This document shows, in pieces, positions 9,652 to 19,457 of a stretch of DNA of 64,000 bases. The notes beneath the pieces are model-generated. The model saw only the letters and a program-made list of their open reading frames with translations, made no database searches and was not told where the DNA came from. Position numbers and translations under genes: made by a program. Source of the DNA: Thalassotalea algicola (GTDB lineage: Bacteria > Pseudomonadota > Gammaproteobacteria > Enterobacterales > Alteromonadaceae); the NCBI RefSeq assembly GCF_012932965.1, contig NZ_JABBXH010000006.1, positions 62,001 through 126,000 on the forward strand. Reading direction: 5' to 3'. Within the stretch, counting starts at the first letter, position 1. Every line of letters starts with the position of its first letter.

Positions 9652-10226
9652 GCCGTTCCCCCTTCTGTTTGATAGGCAAAAGCGTGTGGTAAGAACACTT
9701 CAGCGACAGCAAGTGGCTTATCATGAAGGAAAAATATTGAACGACGCCCCCATAATACGTCTGAGGCAGGTAATGTTAGTGCGTTTGCAAGTGCCGCAAC
9801 GCTAGATTGGGCATCAAATTTTGCAACTGAAAAGTCACCTCGTTTCAAAAAAGGACTATTGAAGATTACTTGCCCTAAAGGCTTAGTGCCCAAATCAGAC
9901 AAAAACGCTTCATCTCCCGTTAACGTAGCTAAAGGCATTAGGCTGCGAGCGAAAACTTGCGGTACATCATCACAATACAGCAACACTTCTCGCACTATTA
10001 CTGGTTCACCAACAGGAATATGATCACAAGCATCTTGCTCTATGCATAGTTGTTGCTCTTGGCCAATCACCACAACTTTAAATTCTTTACAATGCGCTTT
10101 TAATCGCGCGGTCAGTGATTGCGCATCATAAAGCCAAGAATGCAGCTCTGGGGGTAAATACTCTTCTACTTCGTGCTGCCACTTTGCAGCTAACGTAATA
10201 GGAAAATGGTGGCTAAAATCTAACAT
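9648..10226 (-). CDS. ubiC: Chorismate lyase UbiC
   Basis: This 192-aa protein converts chorismate to 4-hydroxybenzoate and pyruvate, the committed step into ubiquinone. Recognisable elements are the substrate-binding Arg in VIVREVLLYCDD, the LGRRSIF-like segment written here as WGRRSIFFL, and the conserved Glu in AVAEVFLPHAF near the C-terminus. Size is slightly above E. coli UbiC (165 aa), as in other Alteromonadales. It is first in the ubiCA operon, with a 4-base overlap to ubiA. Confidence 0.9.
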   Translation of the reverse strand: MLDFSHHFPITLAAKWQHEVEEYLPPELHSWLYDAQSLTARLKAHCKEFKVVVIGQEQQLCIEQDACDHIPVGEPVIVREVLLYCDDVPQVFARSLMPLATLTGDEAFLSDLGTKPLGQVIFNSPFLKRGDFSVAKFDAQSSVAALANALTLPASDVLWGRRSIFFLHDKPLAVAEVFLPHAFAYQTEGGTA

Positions 10227-10405
10227 AACTACTTAGCAAAAATATATTGCAGCAATAATAACAGCCTAGACCTCATTTACACTAGCTTTAGTCAGATTTT
10301 TCATTAATGTATAGAATAAATTTTTTCTCATCGCTACCCTTTTTTCTACATAGAGTTACAATAGAAAAATATAGTCTCAATTTTCCAACGTAAAGAAATT
10401 AAGAT

Positions 10406-10786
10406 ATGAATAAGCTGTTTTTACTTTTATTACTAATGTGTAGTTCACTTACCGTGAAAGCGTCAGATTATGTTTATTATGGGTTTCAACCAGACATAAT
10501 TACTAACTATGTCGCAGTTAAGAAGAAAATGGGCTATGTGCGTTTAACCGTCGAATTAATGATTGAAGGCGGAAATAACTTAGAAGTTGTTGAACACCAT
10601 TCACCGCTACTTCGCGACGCAATCATCAACATTATTGGCCAGCAGCCAGAAGAAAAAATCAAATCGATTAATGGCCGCCATGAGATCCAACGAGAGTGCC
10701 AAGAACGGATACAAGAATTACTTAAACAAGAAACTGGTGAAACACTAGTTAAAAAATTAATGTTCACACAGTGGTTAGATAACTAA
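10406..10786 (+). CDS. FliL-like exported or membrane-anchored protein
   Basis: This 126-aa protein has a hydrophobic N-terminus (LFLLLLLMCSSLTVKA). A FliL-type domain follows: NYVAVKKKMGYVRLTVELMI, then VVEHHSPLLRDAIINIIGQQ and a helical end. FliL proteins associate with the flagellar stator, but no flagellar gene is nearby. A lone FliL-like gene in the ubiC/glpG neighbourhood is, as I recall, shared with vibrios, so it is probably an ancient paralogue with another inner-membrane job. Its stop codon overlaps that of glpG (convergent, four shared bases). Confidence 0.75.
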   Translation: MNKLFLLLLLMCSSLTVKASDYVYYGFQPDIITNYVAVKKKMGYVRLTVELMIEGGNNLEVVEHHSPLLRDAIINIIGQQPEEKIKSINGRHEIQRECQERIQELLKQETGETLVKKLMFTQWLDN

Positions 10787-11631
10787 CCGCTGTGCTTTTT
10801 AGCTAAAATCACGGCAAATAAGCAACCAACCACTAGACCTAATAAATGTGCGGTATTTGCCATATTAACCGGTAAAACATCAACAAATCCTAGTAAAAGC
10901 CAAACTAACAAAAAGCCAACTATCGACTTAGATAATGACAACCCCTTATCAGGCATTAACCATCCAGACCACCAAGCAAAACCAACAACAGCATAAACTA
11001 CACCGGATAAGCCGCCAAAATTCGCGCCTGTCGATAGAAACTGTCCAAAGTTTGAAATGATTGCAGACAACAGGAATAAATGGATAATCGTCGACTTACC
11101 GAACAGTTTTTCTATCGAACCACCAAGCTGCCACCACCACATGGTATTAAAAGCAATATGAAGTAAAGAAAAATGCAGAAAAGCTGGACCGATCAGCCGC
11201 CATGGTTCATGGAGCAAAGCACTTAAAGACAACTGTTCAAAGAAACTTAGCGGCGGGTAAATACTATGTATAAACCCTAGCTGCGCAGCTATGTATATTA
11301 GCCAGCATAAACTAAACACTGTAAGCGTAAAAAAACCAGCATGTGATAAAAACGCGTTGAACATACTGCCAAATGCAGTTGCCGGTAGTTGTGTTACTGC
11401 TTCGCCATTTTCCCATGCGGCTTGTTGATATTTTGGGTGATAAGGTTGCACAGCAAATTCTTGAAATAATGCACGTGCTTGGTCAAACTTTTCTTCTTCG
11501 ACTCGGATCCAAAAACCTTGAGCATCAACTTGGATATCGGCCACGATATTTTGGCTTTTTAAGTAATTAACAAATAGCTCGCCAATTGACTTTTGATCTA
11601 CCTTAACTAAAGGGTGTAATGGTACTTCCAC
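10783..11631 (-). CDS. glpG: Rhomboid intramembrane serine protease GlpG
   Basis: A 282-aa rhomboid protease. It has the N-terminal cytoplasmic domain (about 1-85), then six or so membrane segments with HIAFNTMWWWQLG, the serine motif GLSGVVYAVVG and the histidine motif NTAHLLGLVVG. Together these give the Ser-His catalytic dyad. It cleaves membrane proteins within the bilayer. glpE lies 2 bp upstream on the same strand, so the two form a glpEG operon without the glpD/glpR genes of enterics. Confidence 0.94.
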   Translation of the reverse strand: MEVPLHPLVKVDQKSIGELFVNYLKSQNIVADIQVDAQGFWIRVEEEKFDQARALFQEFAVQPYHPKYQQAAWENGEAVTQLPATAFGSMFNAFLSHAGFFTLTVFSLCWLIYIAAQLGFIHSIYPPLSFFEQLSLSALLHEPWRLIGPAFLHFSLLHIAFNTMWWWQLGGSIEKLFGKSTIIHLFLLSAIISNFGQFLSTGANFGGLSGVVYAVVGFAWWSGWLMPDKGLSLSKSIVGFLLVWLLLGFVDVLPVNMANTAHLLGLVVGCLFAVILAKKHSG

Positions 11632-11633
11632 CG

Positions 11634-11966
11634 TTATCGCTCTACCTGTTCAGGATAAAGCTGCTGCCATTGCACATAACCACCATCGAGTGAATATACC
11701 TCGGTAAAATCTAAGCTATGCAAATATTCAGCCGCTGGTTGACTGGAAATACCATGATAACAACATACGACAGTTGGCTTATCAAAGTCAGCATCTCGTA
11801 AAAAATCAGAAATATTATCATTCGTTAAATGAATTGCGCCGGGAATACGCCCTTGGCTAAAGGTATTAGCATCTCGAATATCGACAACAACAAAATGCTC
11901 ATCAGGAAGTTTTTCAGCCAGCTGTGCTGCATTTAAATGGGTAAAGTTAGATTGCTCAGACATCAA
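11634..11966 (-). CDS. glpE: Thiosulfate sulfurtransferase GlpE
   Basis: A 110-aa single-domain rhodanese, close to E. coli GlpE (108 aa). The active-site loop reads CYHGISSQ, with the catalytic Cys immediately before YHG and preceded by a second Cys (VVCCYHG). The domain starts with VVDIRDANTF and contains GRIPGAIHL. It transfers sulfur from thiosulfate to cyanide or thioredoxin-like acceptors in the cytoplasm. The start carries two consecutive ATG codons; the second may equally be used. Confidence 0.9.
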   Translation of the reverse strand: MMSEQSNFTHLNAAQLAEKLPDEHFVVVDIRDANTFSQGRIPGAIHLTNDNISDFLRDADFDKPTVVCCYHGISSQPAAEYLHSLDFTEVYSLDGGYVQWQQLYPEQVER

Positions 11967-12026
11967 TTCATTCTCACTAGTTTAATGCCAGCATTATACG
12001 GTGATAGTAAGGAAATTCACTACAAA

Positions 12027-12053
12027 TAAAAAAGGCATGCCATTGCATGCCTT
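12027..12053 (-). terminator. Terminator of kbl-tdh
   Basis: On the minus strand aaggcatgc (12053-12045), loop aatg and gcatgcctt (12040-12032) form a 9-bp stem followed by T residues. It lies 18 bp past the tdh stop codon. Confidence 0.85.
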
Positions 12054-12070
12054 ACCAGAAAGGATATTCA

Positions 12071-13096
12071 TTATGTCCAGTCTAAAATCACCTTACCTGA
12101 TTGACCAGAGCGCATCACATCAAAGCCTTCTTGGAATTGGTCAACATTATATTGGTGCGTAATGATTGGCGTTAAATCTAAGCCCGATTGGATCAAGCTT
12201 GCCATTTTATACCAAGTTTCAAACATCTCTCGCCCGTAGATGCCTTTTATAGTTAACCCTTTAAAAATAACTTTACTCCAATCAATCGCCATATCTTGCC
12301 CTGGTATGCCAAGCATTGCGATTTTGCCTCCGTTATTCATGTTTTCTAACATATCTTTAAAGGCCACCGGTACCCCTGACATTTCCAAGCCAACATCGAA
12401 CCCTTCTGTCATTCCAAGCTCTGCCATTACATCACTTAGCTTTTCTTTCGAGACATCAACAGCACGAGTTGCTCCCATTTGCTTAGCTAAATCTAAGCGA
12501 TATTCGTTGATATCAGTGATGACAACGTGACGAGCGCCGACATGTTTAGCAACAGCAGCAGCCATAATGCCAATTGGTCCCGCACCTGTGATTAAGACAT
12601 CTTCACCAACGAGATCAAACGATAAAGCGGTATGAACAGCGTTACCAAACGGATCAAATATTGATGCCAATTCATCAGAAATTTCATCTGGCAATTTAAA
12701 TGCGTTAAACGCTGGGATAACTAAATATTCAGCAAAACAACCGGTGCGATCAACACCTACTCCAACCGTATTGCGACATAAGTGAGTTCGACCACCACGA
12801 CAATTTCGGCAATGGCCACAAGTAATATGGCCTTCTCCAGAGACGCGATCGCCTATTTCAAAGCCTTTTACTTCTTGACCAATACCGACAACTTCACCAG
12901 CATATTCATGACCTACCACCATAGGCACTGGAATTGTTTTTTGCGACCATTCATCCCAGTTATAAATATGAATATCTGTACCACAAATTGCTGTTTTGTT
13001 AATTTTGATCAGCAAGTCATTGTGACCAAGCTCTGGCTTTGGTGAGTCGGTCATCCAAATGCCTTCTTTGGCATGTAATTTCGCTAATGATTTCAT
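12071..13096 (-). CDS. tdh: L-threonine 3-dehydrogenase
   Basis: At 341 aa it equals E. coli Tdh. It oxidises L-threonine to 2-amino-3-ketobutyrate with NAD+. Seen are the catalytic zinc ligands in [14 protein letters not shown] and VGHEYAGEV, the four-Cys structural zinc site [15 protein letters not shown] and the nucleotide-binding GAGPIG. A GAGG stands 8 bases before the ATG. It is second in the operon with kbl (49-bp gap), so the unstable product passes directly to Kbl. Confidence 0.97.
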   Translation of the reverse strand: MKSLAKLHAKEGIWMTDSPKPELGHNDLLIKINKTAICGTDIHIYNWDEWSQKTIPVPMVVGHEYAGEVVGIGQEVKGFEIGDRVSGEGHITCGHCRNCRGGRTHLCRNTVGVGVDRTGCFAEYLVIPAFNAFKLPDEISDELASIFDPFGNAVHTALSFDLVGEDVLITGAGPIGIMAAAVAKHVGARHVVITDINEYRLDLAKQMGATRAVDVSKEKLSDVMAELGMTEGFDVGLEMSGVPVAFKDMLENMNNGGKIAMLGIPGQDMAIDWSKVIFKGLTIKGIYGREMFETWYKMASLIQSGLDLTPIITHQYNVDQFQEGFDVMRSGQSGKVILDWT

Positions 13097-13145
13097 TTCA
13101 TTAACCTCTAAAATATTTTTCTCAAGTTTACATTTAGATTATTAA

Positions 13146-14339
13146 CTAAATAACACCTAGTTCTTTACCAATACGTGTAAACGCTTCAATCGCCTTATTC
13201 AGCTGCGCTTTTGTGTGAGCTGCAGATATTTGAGTACGTATACGCGCTTGCCCTTTTGGTACCACCGGGAAAGAGAAACCAATAACGTAAATACCTTCTG
13301 CGAGTAATTTGTCTGCCATTTGACTCGCTAAAGCAGCATCACCAATCATAACTGGCACAATTGCATGGTCGGCACCAGCACAAGTAAAGCCAGCGGCTTC
13401 CATACTGCTTCTAAAGTACGTTTGGTTATCACGTAATGTAGCGCGCAGTTCATCACCTTCAGCAAGTAAATCAATTACACGAATAGACGCTGAAACAATC
13501 GCCGGTGCTAATGAGTTAGAGAATAAGTACGGGCGAGAACGTTGTCTTAGCCACTCAACAATTTCTTTTTTACCCGATGTGTAGCCGCCTGACGCGCCCC
13601 CCATTGCTTTGCCTAAGGTACCAGTAATGATATCGACACGACCCATCACATCACAAAATTCATGACTACCGCGACCCTTATCACCAACAAAGCCTACTGC
13701 ATGTGAATCGTCAACCATTACTAATGCATTGTACTTGTCAGCTAAGTCACACACTGCTTTTAAGTTTGCGATAACACCGTCCATTGAAAACACGCCATCA
13801 GTCGCGATAAGTTTAAAGCGAGCACCTGCTTCATCAGCTTCTTGTAATCGAGCTTCTAATTCAGCCATGTCATTATTCGCATAGCGGAAGCGTTTAGCTT
13901 TACATAAGCGCACGCCGTCAATAATCGATGCGTGGTTTAGTGCATCTGAAATGATGGCATCTTCTGGACCAAGTAAGGTTTCAAATAAACCTGCATTTGC
14001 GTCAAAACAAGAAGAATACAAAATCGTATCTTCCATGCCTAAAAAGGTACTTAATTTTTGCTCTAACGTTTTATGGATATCTTGTGTACCACAAATAAAG
14101 CGTACCGACGCCATACCAAAACCATGATCATCAAGTCCGGCTTTAGCTGCATCAATTAGTGCAGGATGATTAGCCAAACCTAAGTAGTTATTAGCACAGA
14201 AGTTAATAACTTCTTCACCTGAACTTACCGCTATTTCTGCTTGTTGTGCAGTAGTAATAACGCGTTCAGCTTTATATAAGCCTTCAGTTTTAACCTGATC
14301 AATTTGATCTTGAATAAACGAATAAAAATTCGATGACAT
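13146..14339 (-). CDS. kbl: 2-amino-3-ketobutyrate CoA ligase
   Basis: This PLP-dependent alpha-oxoamine synthase cleaves 2-amino-3-ketobutyrate with CoA to glycine and acetyl-CoA. The PLP lysine lies in [10 protein letters not shown], the DDSHAVGF motif precedes it, and [14 protein letters not shown] is the family N-terminal motif. I start it at the ATG 14337-14339, which has GAGG five bases upstream and gives 397 aa (E. coli 398). A TTG six codons further upstream is less likely. First gene of the threonine-to-glycine operon. Confidence 0.96.
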   Translation of the reverse strand: MSSNFYSFIQDQIDQVKTEGLYKAERVITTAQQAEIAVSSGEEVINFCANNYLGLANHPALIDAAKAGLDDHGFGMASVRFICGTQDIHKTLEQKLSTFLGMEDTILYSSCFDANAGLFETLLGPEDAIISDALNHASIIDGVRLCKAKRFRYANNDMAELEARLQEADEAGARFKLIATDGVFSMDGVIANLKAVCDLADKYNALVMVDDSHAVGFVGDKGRGSHEFCDVMGRVDIITGTLGKAMGGASGGYTSGKKEIVEWLRQRSRPYLFSNSLAPAIVSASIRVIDLLAEGDELRATLRDNQTYFRSSMEAAGFTCAGADHAIVPVMIGDAALASQMADKLLAEGIYVIGFSFPVVPKGQARIRTQISAAHTKAQLNKAIEAFTRIGKELGVI

Positions 14340-14550
14340 ACTTGCCTCGGAGTTCAAAAGTTAAGGTATGGGTAACGCACAGCTACCTAATTTAGTTTTA
14401 AGCATTAACCTAGCCTGCGCTTTTTGCAAGTAGGTGCTTAATTTGGCGCTATTTTACGCATTTATCAGGCGAGGTACAGTCCGATCAGTGAAATTAATGA
14501 GTGCCAAAGTGAAAACTTTTATTGGCAGCTTCATATAAATAAAATAGCAC

Positions 14551-15339
14551 CTAACGAGCTCGTTCACTTAACCAGTGAGCAATATCTTTGGCAAGCGACG
14601 CATTTTTCTTTATTAATTGGGCGTTAGTGTTGTTGCCTTTAAATAACAACATTTTTGACCGAGTGTGACCATTCCACTCAAACAATTCTTTCGTCGTTTG
14701 ATAGCTAGCAATATGGTAGATCGAACCAATAAAGTAACTAGCAATATCATTTAAGTTTTTATATCGCTCTTTAGCAGCGAAATCCATATCAGGCGTCAAT
14801 AGCACCATATTAGCCACATACATTTTCTCTGCTGTAGTAATTGCAAAAGTTGCAGAGCAGCCACTCGCTAGCAACGAAATATTGTTTTTATTATCGAGCT
14901 TTTCCCGCAAAAAATTATAGGCCAAAAACGTATCTTGTTCCCAATAACTCGTTAATTGAGCCAATTTTTGCTGATACAAGACGATATCTTTGGTTTGACG
15001 TTTGATTGTGCTGTGAGAAAACTTAGGTGAAACACTCCTTCCGAAGCCTCTTAAATCGAGAGACAGCACATGATATCCATCATCAGTTAATTGTTGAGCT
15101 ACAGCTTGGTAAGCTTTTCTATCTGAATGACAATCATGTAACAATAAAAAGCCATCTGATTTCTCTTTACCCGGATAATAATCCGCTTTCAGCGTAAATT
15201 TATCTGCAGTGGTTAATGTAATTTCATTTTCTGGGATCTTAGTTTGAATTCCTTCTTCGGCCTGCTGTGCTTGCACAGAAAACGAAAGAAGAACGATATT
15301 AAAACAACTAATTAACACCAATCGACAAATGAATAACAC
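14551..15339 (-). CDS. Secreted alpha/beta-hydrolase-like protein
   Basis: A 262-aa protein with a signal peptide (hydrophobic to about residue 24, VQAQQA). The alpha/beta fold shows in FLLLHDCHSDRKAY (oxyanion region) and VLSLDLRGFGRS. The nucleophile elbow ASGCSATF keeps the Ser but has Thr where the last Gly is usual. A C-terminal His is not obvious, so catalysis is uncertain. The start is GTG at 15339 with AGGA upstream; no ATG lies nearby. It appears monocistronic. Substrate unknown. Confidence 0.65.
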   Translation of the reverse strand: MLFICRLVLISCFNIVLLSFSVQAQQAEEGIQTKIPENEITLTTADKFTLKADYYPGKEKSDGFLLLHDCHSDRKAYQAVAQQLTDDGYHVLSLDLRGFGRSVSPKFSHSTIKRQTKDIVLYQQKLAQLTSYWEQDTFLAYNFLREKLDNKNNISLLASGCSATFAITTAEKMYVANMVLLTPDMDFAAKERYKNLNDIASYFIGSIYHIASYQTTKELFEWNGHTRSKMLLFKGNNTNAQLIKKNASLAKDIAHWLSERAR

Positions 15340-15475
15340 AGATATATTCCTAGGAAAAAGCGCTCAGAGCATTCAACATAGCAAAGTCCTTTGTTGAGTT
15401 AAATATCAAGCCATTACTTTTATTGCTCAGACAGTTATAATATTGCTCATATTATTCATGTGATTACATTTCGCT

Positions 15476-16765
15476 TTGGCATTATTTACCTACCGCTTAA
15501 TACTTTTACTTTTATTGCCTTTAGTTTTGCTTTTGGCGCTGTTGCGATCAATTAACCATCCGGCCTACCGAAAACGACTAGGCGAGCGTCTTGGCTTTAT
15601 CCCGAGGCACTTCAAACCTAAAGGCATTGTCATTCATGCGGCAAGTGTTGGCGAAGTTTTAGCGTTAAAGCCTTTTATTGAGCAATGTCTGGTCGACTTT
15701 GCACAATACTCAATTACGGTTACCACGTTTACCCCTACGGGCTCTGCGCAAGTGCAAAAGCTATTTGGAGATAAAGTACAGCACTGCTATATACCGCTCG
15801 ATATTTGGCCATGTAGCTATTTATTTTTAAGGCGATTACAGCCTAAAGCCTTGGTCATGATGGAAACGGAATTATGGCCGAACTTAATTGATCAAGCCAC
15901 ACGAGCACAGACCAAGCTACTGTTAGTTAATGGACGTATTTCGAATAAATCTCTCCCACGCTATCAAAAACTTTCAGCATTAATTTCCCCTTGTCTAAAG
16001 CAATTTGATCAAGTTTTGGCACAAAGTGAAGATAATGCGGAACGCTTAGTTAAACTCGGCGCATCCCCTACCTCTTGTAGTAGCGCTGGCAATTTAAAAT
16101 ACGACTTAACACTTGGCCGCGACATCAAAAGCAAACAAAAACACTTAGCTGAGTTGCTACCTAATAATCGCCCTATTTGGCTATTAGCCAGCAGCCACAG
16201 CGGTGACGAAGAATTAATATTAAGTAGTTATCAAACAATAAAGTCAAAATTACCTAATTGCCTACTCATTATAGTTCCACGTCATCCAGAACGATTCGAT
16301 AATGTCGCCAAAATCATTTCTCAACACCAATTTAGCTGTCAAAGGCGGAGCACGAATGAGAAGGTTTCAGAAGAGACGCAAGTTTGGCTAATGGACAGCC
16401 TTGGTGAGCTAATGGCGGTGTTAGGTCTTACAGATGTAGTCACTATGGGCGGTACATTTTCCAATATTGGTGGTCATAACCCATTAGAACCGGCATTGTT
16501 TAAAAAGCCAGTCATCGTCGGCAACGACATGAGTAATTTTACTGAAGTGTATCAACAGTTAAAAAGTATTGGCGGTATAGTTACATTACCTAAGTACAGT
16601 GACTCTAACTCACTTAAACAAGCCTTAGCAGAGAAAGTGACCACGCTAATCCAAAATCCTGAATCTGCGCAAACACTAGGCGAGAATGCCTATAAAGTTG
16701 TTCTGCAAAATCAAGGGGCCACCCAGCGTTGTATTAACGTATTAACACAGTTATTGAATCGCTAA
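15476..16765 (+). CDS. waaA: 3-deoxy-D-manno-octulosonic acid (Kdo) transferase
   Basis: This 429-aa inner-membrane-anchored GT-B enzyme attaches Kdo to lipid A precursor. It has an N-terminal membrane segment, then YRKRLGERLG, the catalytic-Glu motif HAASVGEVLALKPF, METELWPNLI, and GGHNPLEPALF near the C-terminus. Length fits E. coli WaaA (425). The only workable start is TTG at 15476, because an upstream in-frame ATG is followed at once by a stop. It overlaps the convergent glycosyltransferase by 15 bp. Confidence 0.93.
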   Translation: MALFTYRLILLLLLPLVLLLALLRSINHPAYRKRLGERLGFIPRHFKPKGIVIHAASVGEVLALKPFIEQCLVDFAQYSITVTTFTPTGSAQVQKLFGDKVQHCYIPLDIWPCSYLFLRRLQPKALVMMETELWPNLIDQATRAQTKLLLVNGRISNKSLPRYQKLSALISPCLKQFDQVLAQSEDNAERLVKLGASPTSCSSAGNLKYDLTLGRDIKSKQKHLAELLPNNRPIWLLASSHSGDEELILSSYQTIKSKLPNCLLIIVPRHPERFDNVAKIISQHQFSCQRRSTNEKVSEETQVWLMDSLGELMAVLGLTDVVTMGGTFSNIGGHNPLEPALFKKPVIVGNDMSNFTEVYQQLKSIGGIVTLPKYSDSNSLKQALAEKVTTLIQNPESAQTLGENAYKVVLQNQGATQRCINVLTQLLNR

Positions 16766-17854
16766 CTCTGGATACTGATCAGCAATTAGTTGTCTCACTT
16801 TATCAAGCACTTGCTCGACAGTGATACTATCCATAAGATCTTCACCTTTGGCGCGAATACCCCACGGCAATTTATTCACCGACTTATGATGCTGTTGCTG
16901 AATTGCGTGCTGATAATAATTCACCACGTATTGCTGATAAAGGTAAGGTCCTGTACGTTTGGGATTGCTGTGTGCGTATAAACCAACTACCGGTGTTCCG
17001 ACAGTCACTGCCATATGCGCAGGACCGGTGTCAGGTGCTATCACTATGTGAGCAAGCTTTAAGCAGGCAAGCAACTGTTGAAGACTTGTTTTAGCAACTA
17101 AATTTAACACAGGCTCTGGGCAATTAGCTTGAATCATAGATGCTAACTTCTGCTCTAACTCAGTTGGGCCACCACATATAGCTACCTGAAAACCTTTTTG
17201 AATTAAATGGTGTGCCACTTCGCCATAGCCGGTTGCATGCCAATTACGTTCAGCTTTACTGGCAGCAGGGCAAATAATAGCTAACGGTTTGTCATTTAGT
17301 AATTGTTCACTTGCCCAAAGCTGATCTTGATCGGAAATCGGCATTTGCCACTTAGGAGATATATCTTCTACACCGACGCTTTGCGCAAAAGCCATAAAGC
17401 CATCAAGCACATGAGGTTCACTTTGAGCACTTATTTTGTCATTGGTAAATAGCCATTGCCCTTCTTTTGCGCGAAAACTGTCAAAGCCAATTTTCTTCTT
17501 AGCTTTTATCATCAAACTCGCGAGGCTGGCTCTCAGAGCGACTTGCATATGTAATAAAACATCAAAATGCTCGTTTGCAAGTGCTTGGCGTAATGCTAAA
17601 TAACCTTTCAAACCTGCTTTTTTATCAAAAATCACAAAACGTATGTTGGGCAAGCCTTTTAATAGCATGGCTTCTACTTTGCCAATTACCCAAGTAATTT
17701 CACAATCAGGGTGCTTTCGCTGAATAGCTTGAACCATAGCTACTGCATGGCAAACATCGCCAATTGCCGATAAACGCAAAATACAGAGTTTTTTTGGAGC
17801 AATTAATTGACCCGACATAGAGGAATCACCACAATAAGCAGCTAGCGCTGGCAT
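16751..17854 (-). CDS. Glycosyltransferase family 9 (LPS heptosyltransferase-like)
   Basis: The 367-aa protein belongs to the ADP-heptose:LPS heptosyltransferase family. It has CILRLSAIGDVCHAVAMVQA at the N-terminus, ICPAASKAERNWHATGYGE in the middle and the donor-site motif IAPDTGPAHMAVTVGTPVVGLY near residue 270. Setting next to waaA and kdkA supports a role in LPS inner core. A second ATG at 17816-17818 (MSGQLIAPKK) is the more likely start by family alignment, but neither start has a clear ribosome binding site. Whether it adds the first or a later heptose cannot be read from sequence. Confidence 0.85.
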   Translation of the reverse strand: MPALAAYCGDSSMSGQLIAPKKLCILRLSAIGDVCHAVAMVQAIQRKHPDCEITWVIGKVEAMLLKGLPNIRFVIFDKKAGLKGYLALRQALANEHFDVLLHMQVALRASLASLMIKAKKKIGFDSFRAKEGQWLFTNDKISAQSEPHVLDGFMAFAQSVGVEDISPKWQMPISDQDQLWASEQLLNDKPLAIICPAASKAERNWHATGYGEVAHHLIQKGFQVAICGGPTELEQKLASMIQANCPEPVLNLVAKTSLQQLLACLKLAHIVIAPDTGPAHMAVTVGTPVVGLYAHSNPKRTGPYLYQQYVVNYYQHAIQQQHHKSVNKLPWGIRAKGEDLMDSITVEQVLDKVRQLIADQYPELAIQ

Positions 17855-17873
17855 TTAATTTGGGCATATTATC

Positions 17874-18626
17874 TTGAACCTCGACGCAATTGTAAAATCT
17901 GGTCAAGCATCACTTCATCAATCTTCGAATCAATGGTGTTTATTTAACACTAAGTTGGTGACTGATTTTGACTCAAAAATGCTTCAACCTGACTTCTGGC
18001 AATCGACAAACGCCGTAACTGGCACTGCTCAGGGCCGAGGTACCACTTATTTTGTCACTCACCAAGATAGTCACTGGGTGCTAAGACATTACTATCGTGG
18101 CGGATTAATCGGAAAATTGTTAACAGATAGCTACCTATATCTTGGTTTAGCTAAAACACGCGCTATTCAAGAATATCTGTTATTAGCTCAATTAACACAA
18201 TGGCAATTACCAGCGCCAACACCAATTGCCTGCCAAATAACTCGCTCTGGAATTCATTATAAAGGCGATATATTAACGGATCGCATAAACAACGCTAACG
18301 ACCTTTACACTATTTTAAAAACTTCCAATGTTTCAGAAGGGTTATGGAAAAAAATAGGTGTAACCATTGCCCGTTTTCATCTAAAGAAGGTCAATCATCA
18401 CGATTTAAATATTCATAATATTCTAATCGATGATAGCGAGAAGGTCTGGCTAATCGACTTTGATCAAGGTTCAATAAAACAAGGAGATGGTTGGCAACAA
18501 AGCAATATTGACCGCTTATTAAGATCATTTCGCAAAGAGCTTGCTAAGAATCCAAGTATGCATTGGCAAGAGACAGATTGGCAGCTATTAATTAATAGCT
18601 ACCAACAAGCGATGAACAGCAATTAA
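17874..18626 (+). CDS. kdkA: 3-deoxy-D-manno-octulosonic acid kinase KdkA
   Basis: This 250-aa lipopolysaccharide kinase of the protein-kinase fold phosphorylates Kdo on lipid A. Diagnostic are WVLRHYYRGGLIGKLL with the ATP-binding Lys region, YLGLAKTRAIQEYLLL, the catalytic HHDLNIHNILID and the metal-binding LIDFDQGSI. The start used is TTG at 17874; no ATG lies before residue 35, so a rare start is required. It is divergent from the family 9 glycosyltransferase and converges on a TetR gene, sharing four bases at the stops. Confidence 0.9.
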   Translation: MNLDAIVKSGQASLHQSSNQWCLFNTKLVTDFDSKMLQPDFWQSTNAVTGTAQGRGTTYFVTHQDSHWVLRHYYRGGLIGKLLTDSYLYLGLAKTRAIQEYLLLAQLTQWQLPAPTPIACQITRSGIHYKGDILTDRINNANDLYTILKTSNVSEGLWKKIGVTIARFHLKKVNHHDLNIHNILIDDSEKVWLIDFDQGSIKQGDGWQQSNIDRLLRSFRKELAKNPSMHWQETDWQLLINSYQQAMNSN

Positions 18627-19279
18627 CCCGCTAAACGAGCTTCGTTATGACGCTCTAAATACATTTCACGTGCTTTCAGAAACTCTGGTAACGCTTTTTC
18701 AGTAGTATATGGTCGAATAATGCTTAATATCTTCAGTACACCTTCATAGAATACTGTCGATTCAATATCCGTTTCCATAGTTTGTGTTTGATAAAAACTT
18801 AACCAGAAAGTATTAACTAAACGCAAAATAGCCACTAAATCAGGTAGCTCTTCATCATCAAACTTAATCATGTCAGCTTCGCGCAGTGAAATCATCATGT
18901 CACTTACACGCTCACTAATTGATTTTTGTACTTCTACATACTTCTCTCGAAGCAATGGATTTTTAGAGAGGAGTACAGGTAAGTTTGCATAAAAGAAGCG
19001 GAATTTAGACATTGCCTGGAATACCGCATCCATATAAAGAATAATTGCATCCAAAGGCGCCACATCTGGTGACACTTGTGGAAACGTTTCTAATAACAGG
19101 TTACGTGCGTACTCTTCATAAATAGACAAAATAATGTCTTCTTTATTTCTGAAGTGGTAATACAAATTACCCGGACTAATACCAAGATGCGCAGCAATAT
19201 GATTCGTAGTGACGTTGCGTTCACCATGTTCATTAAATAATTCAATACTGGCTTGAATGATTTTATCCCGTGTTTTCAT
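18623..19279 (-). CDS. TetR-family transcriptional regulator
   Basis: About 218 aa from the ATG at 19277-19279 (MKTRDKIIQASIELFNEHGE); a GTG eight codons upstream would extend it. The TetR HTH is clear: VTTNHIAAHLGISPGNLYYHF. The C-terminal ligand domain has several aromatic helices. Its position after kdkA is, as I recall, common in Alteromonadales, but its targets are unknown. No palindromic operator was obvious in the short upstream gap. Confidence 0.85.
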   Translation of the reverse strand: MKTRDKIIQASIELFNEHGERNVTTNHIAAHLGISPGNLYYHFRNKEDIILSIYEEYARNLLLETFPQVSPDVAPLDAIILYMDAVFQAMSKFRFFYANLPVLLSKNPLLREKYVEVQKSISERVSDMMISLREADMIKFDDEELPDLVAILRLVNTFWLSFYQTQTMETDIESTVFYEGVLKILSIIRPYTTEKALPEFLKAREMYLERHNEARLAG

Positions 19280-19457
19280 GATGTGTATGTACCCTCTTTT
19301 CACAACGTATCAGGCTATCATACTATCAAAATCAATTAGACTTAAAGTATTTACTCAATATTATTATTATATTTCTTAATTACTAACATTTTACCTACGC
19401 TTAATAGCGTGCTCTAATTCATCAGCGCCATTAACTTCCCGTGATAAAGTATTTACG

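Noticed and set aside
19280-19457. Possible gene remnant between tetR and the solute-binding protein
   Set aside because: AT-rich spacer with stops in all frames I followed; nothing recognisable.
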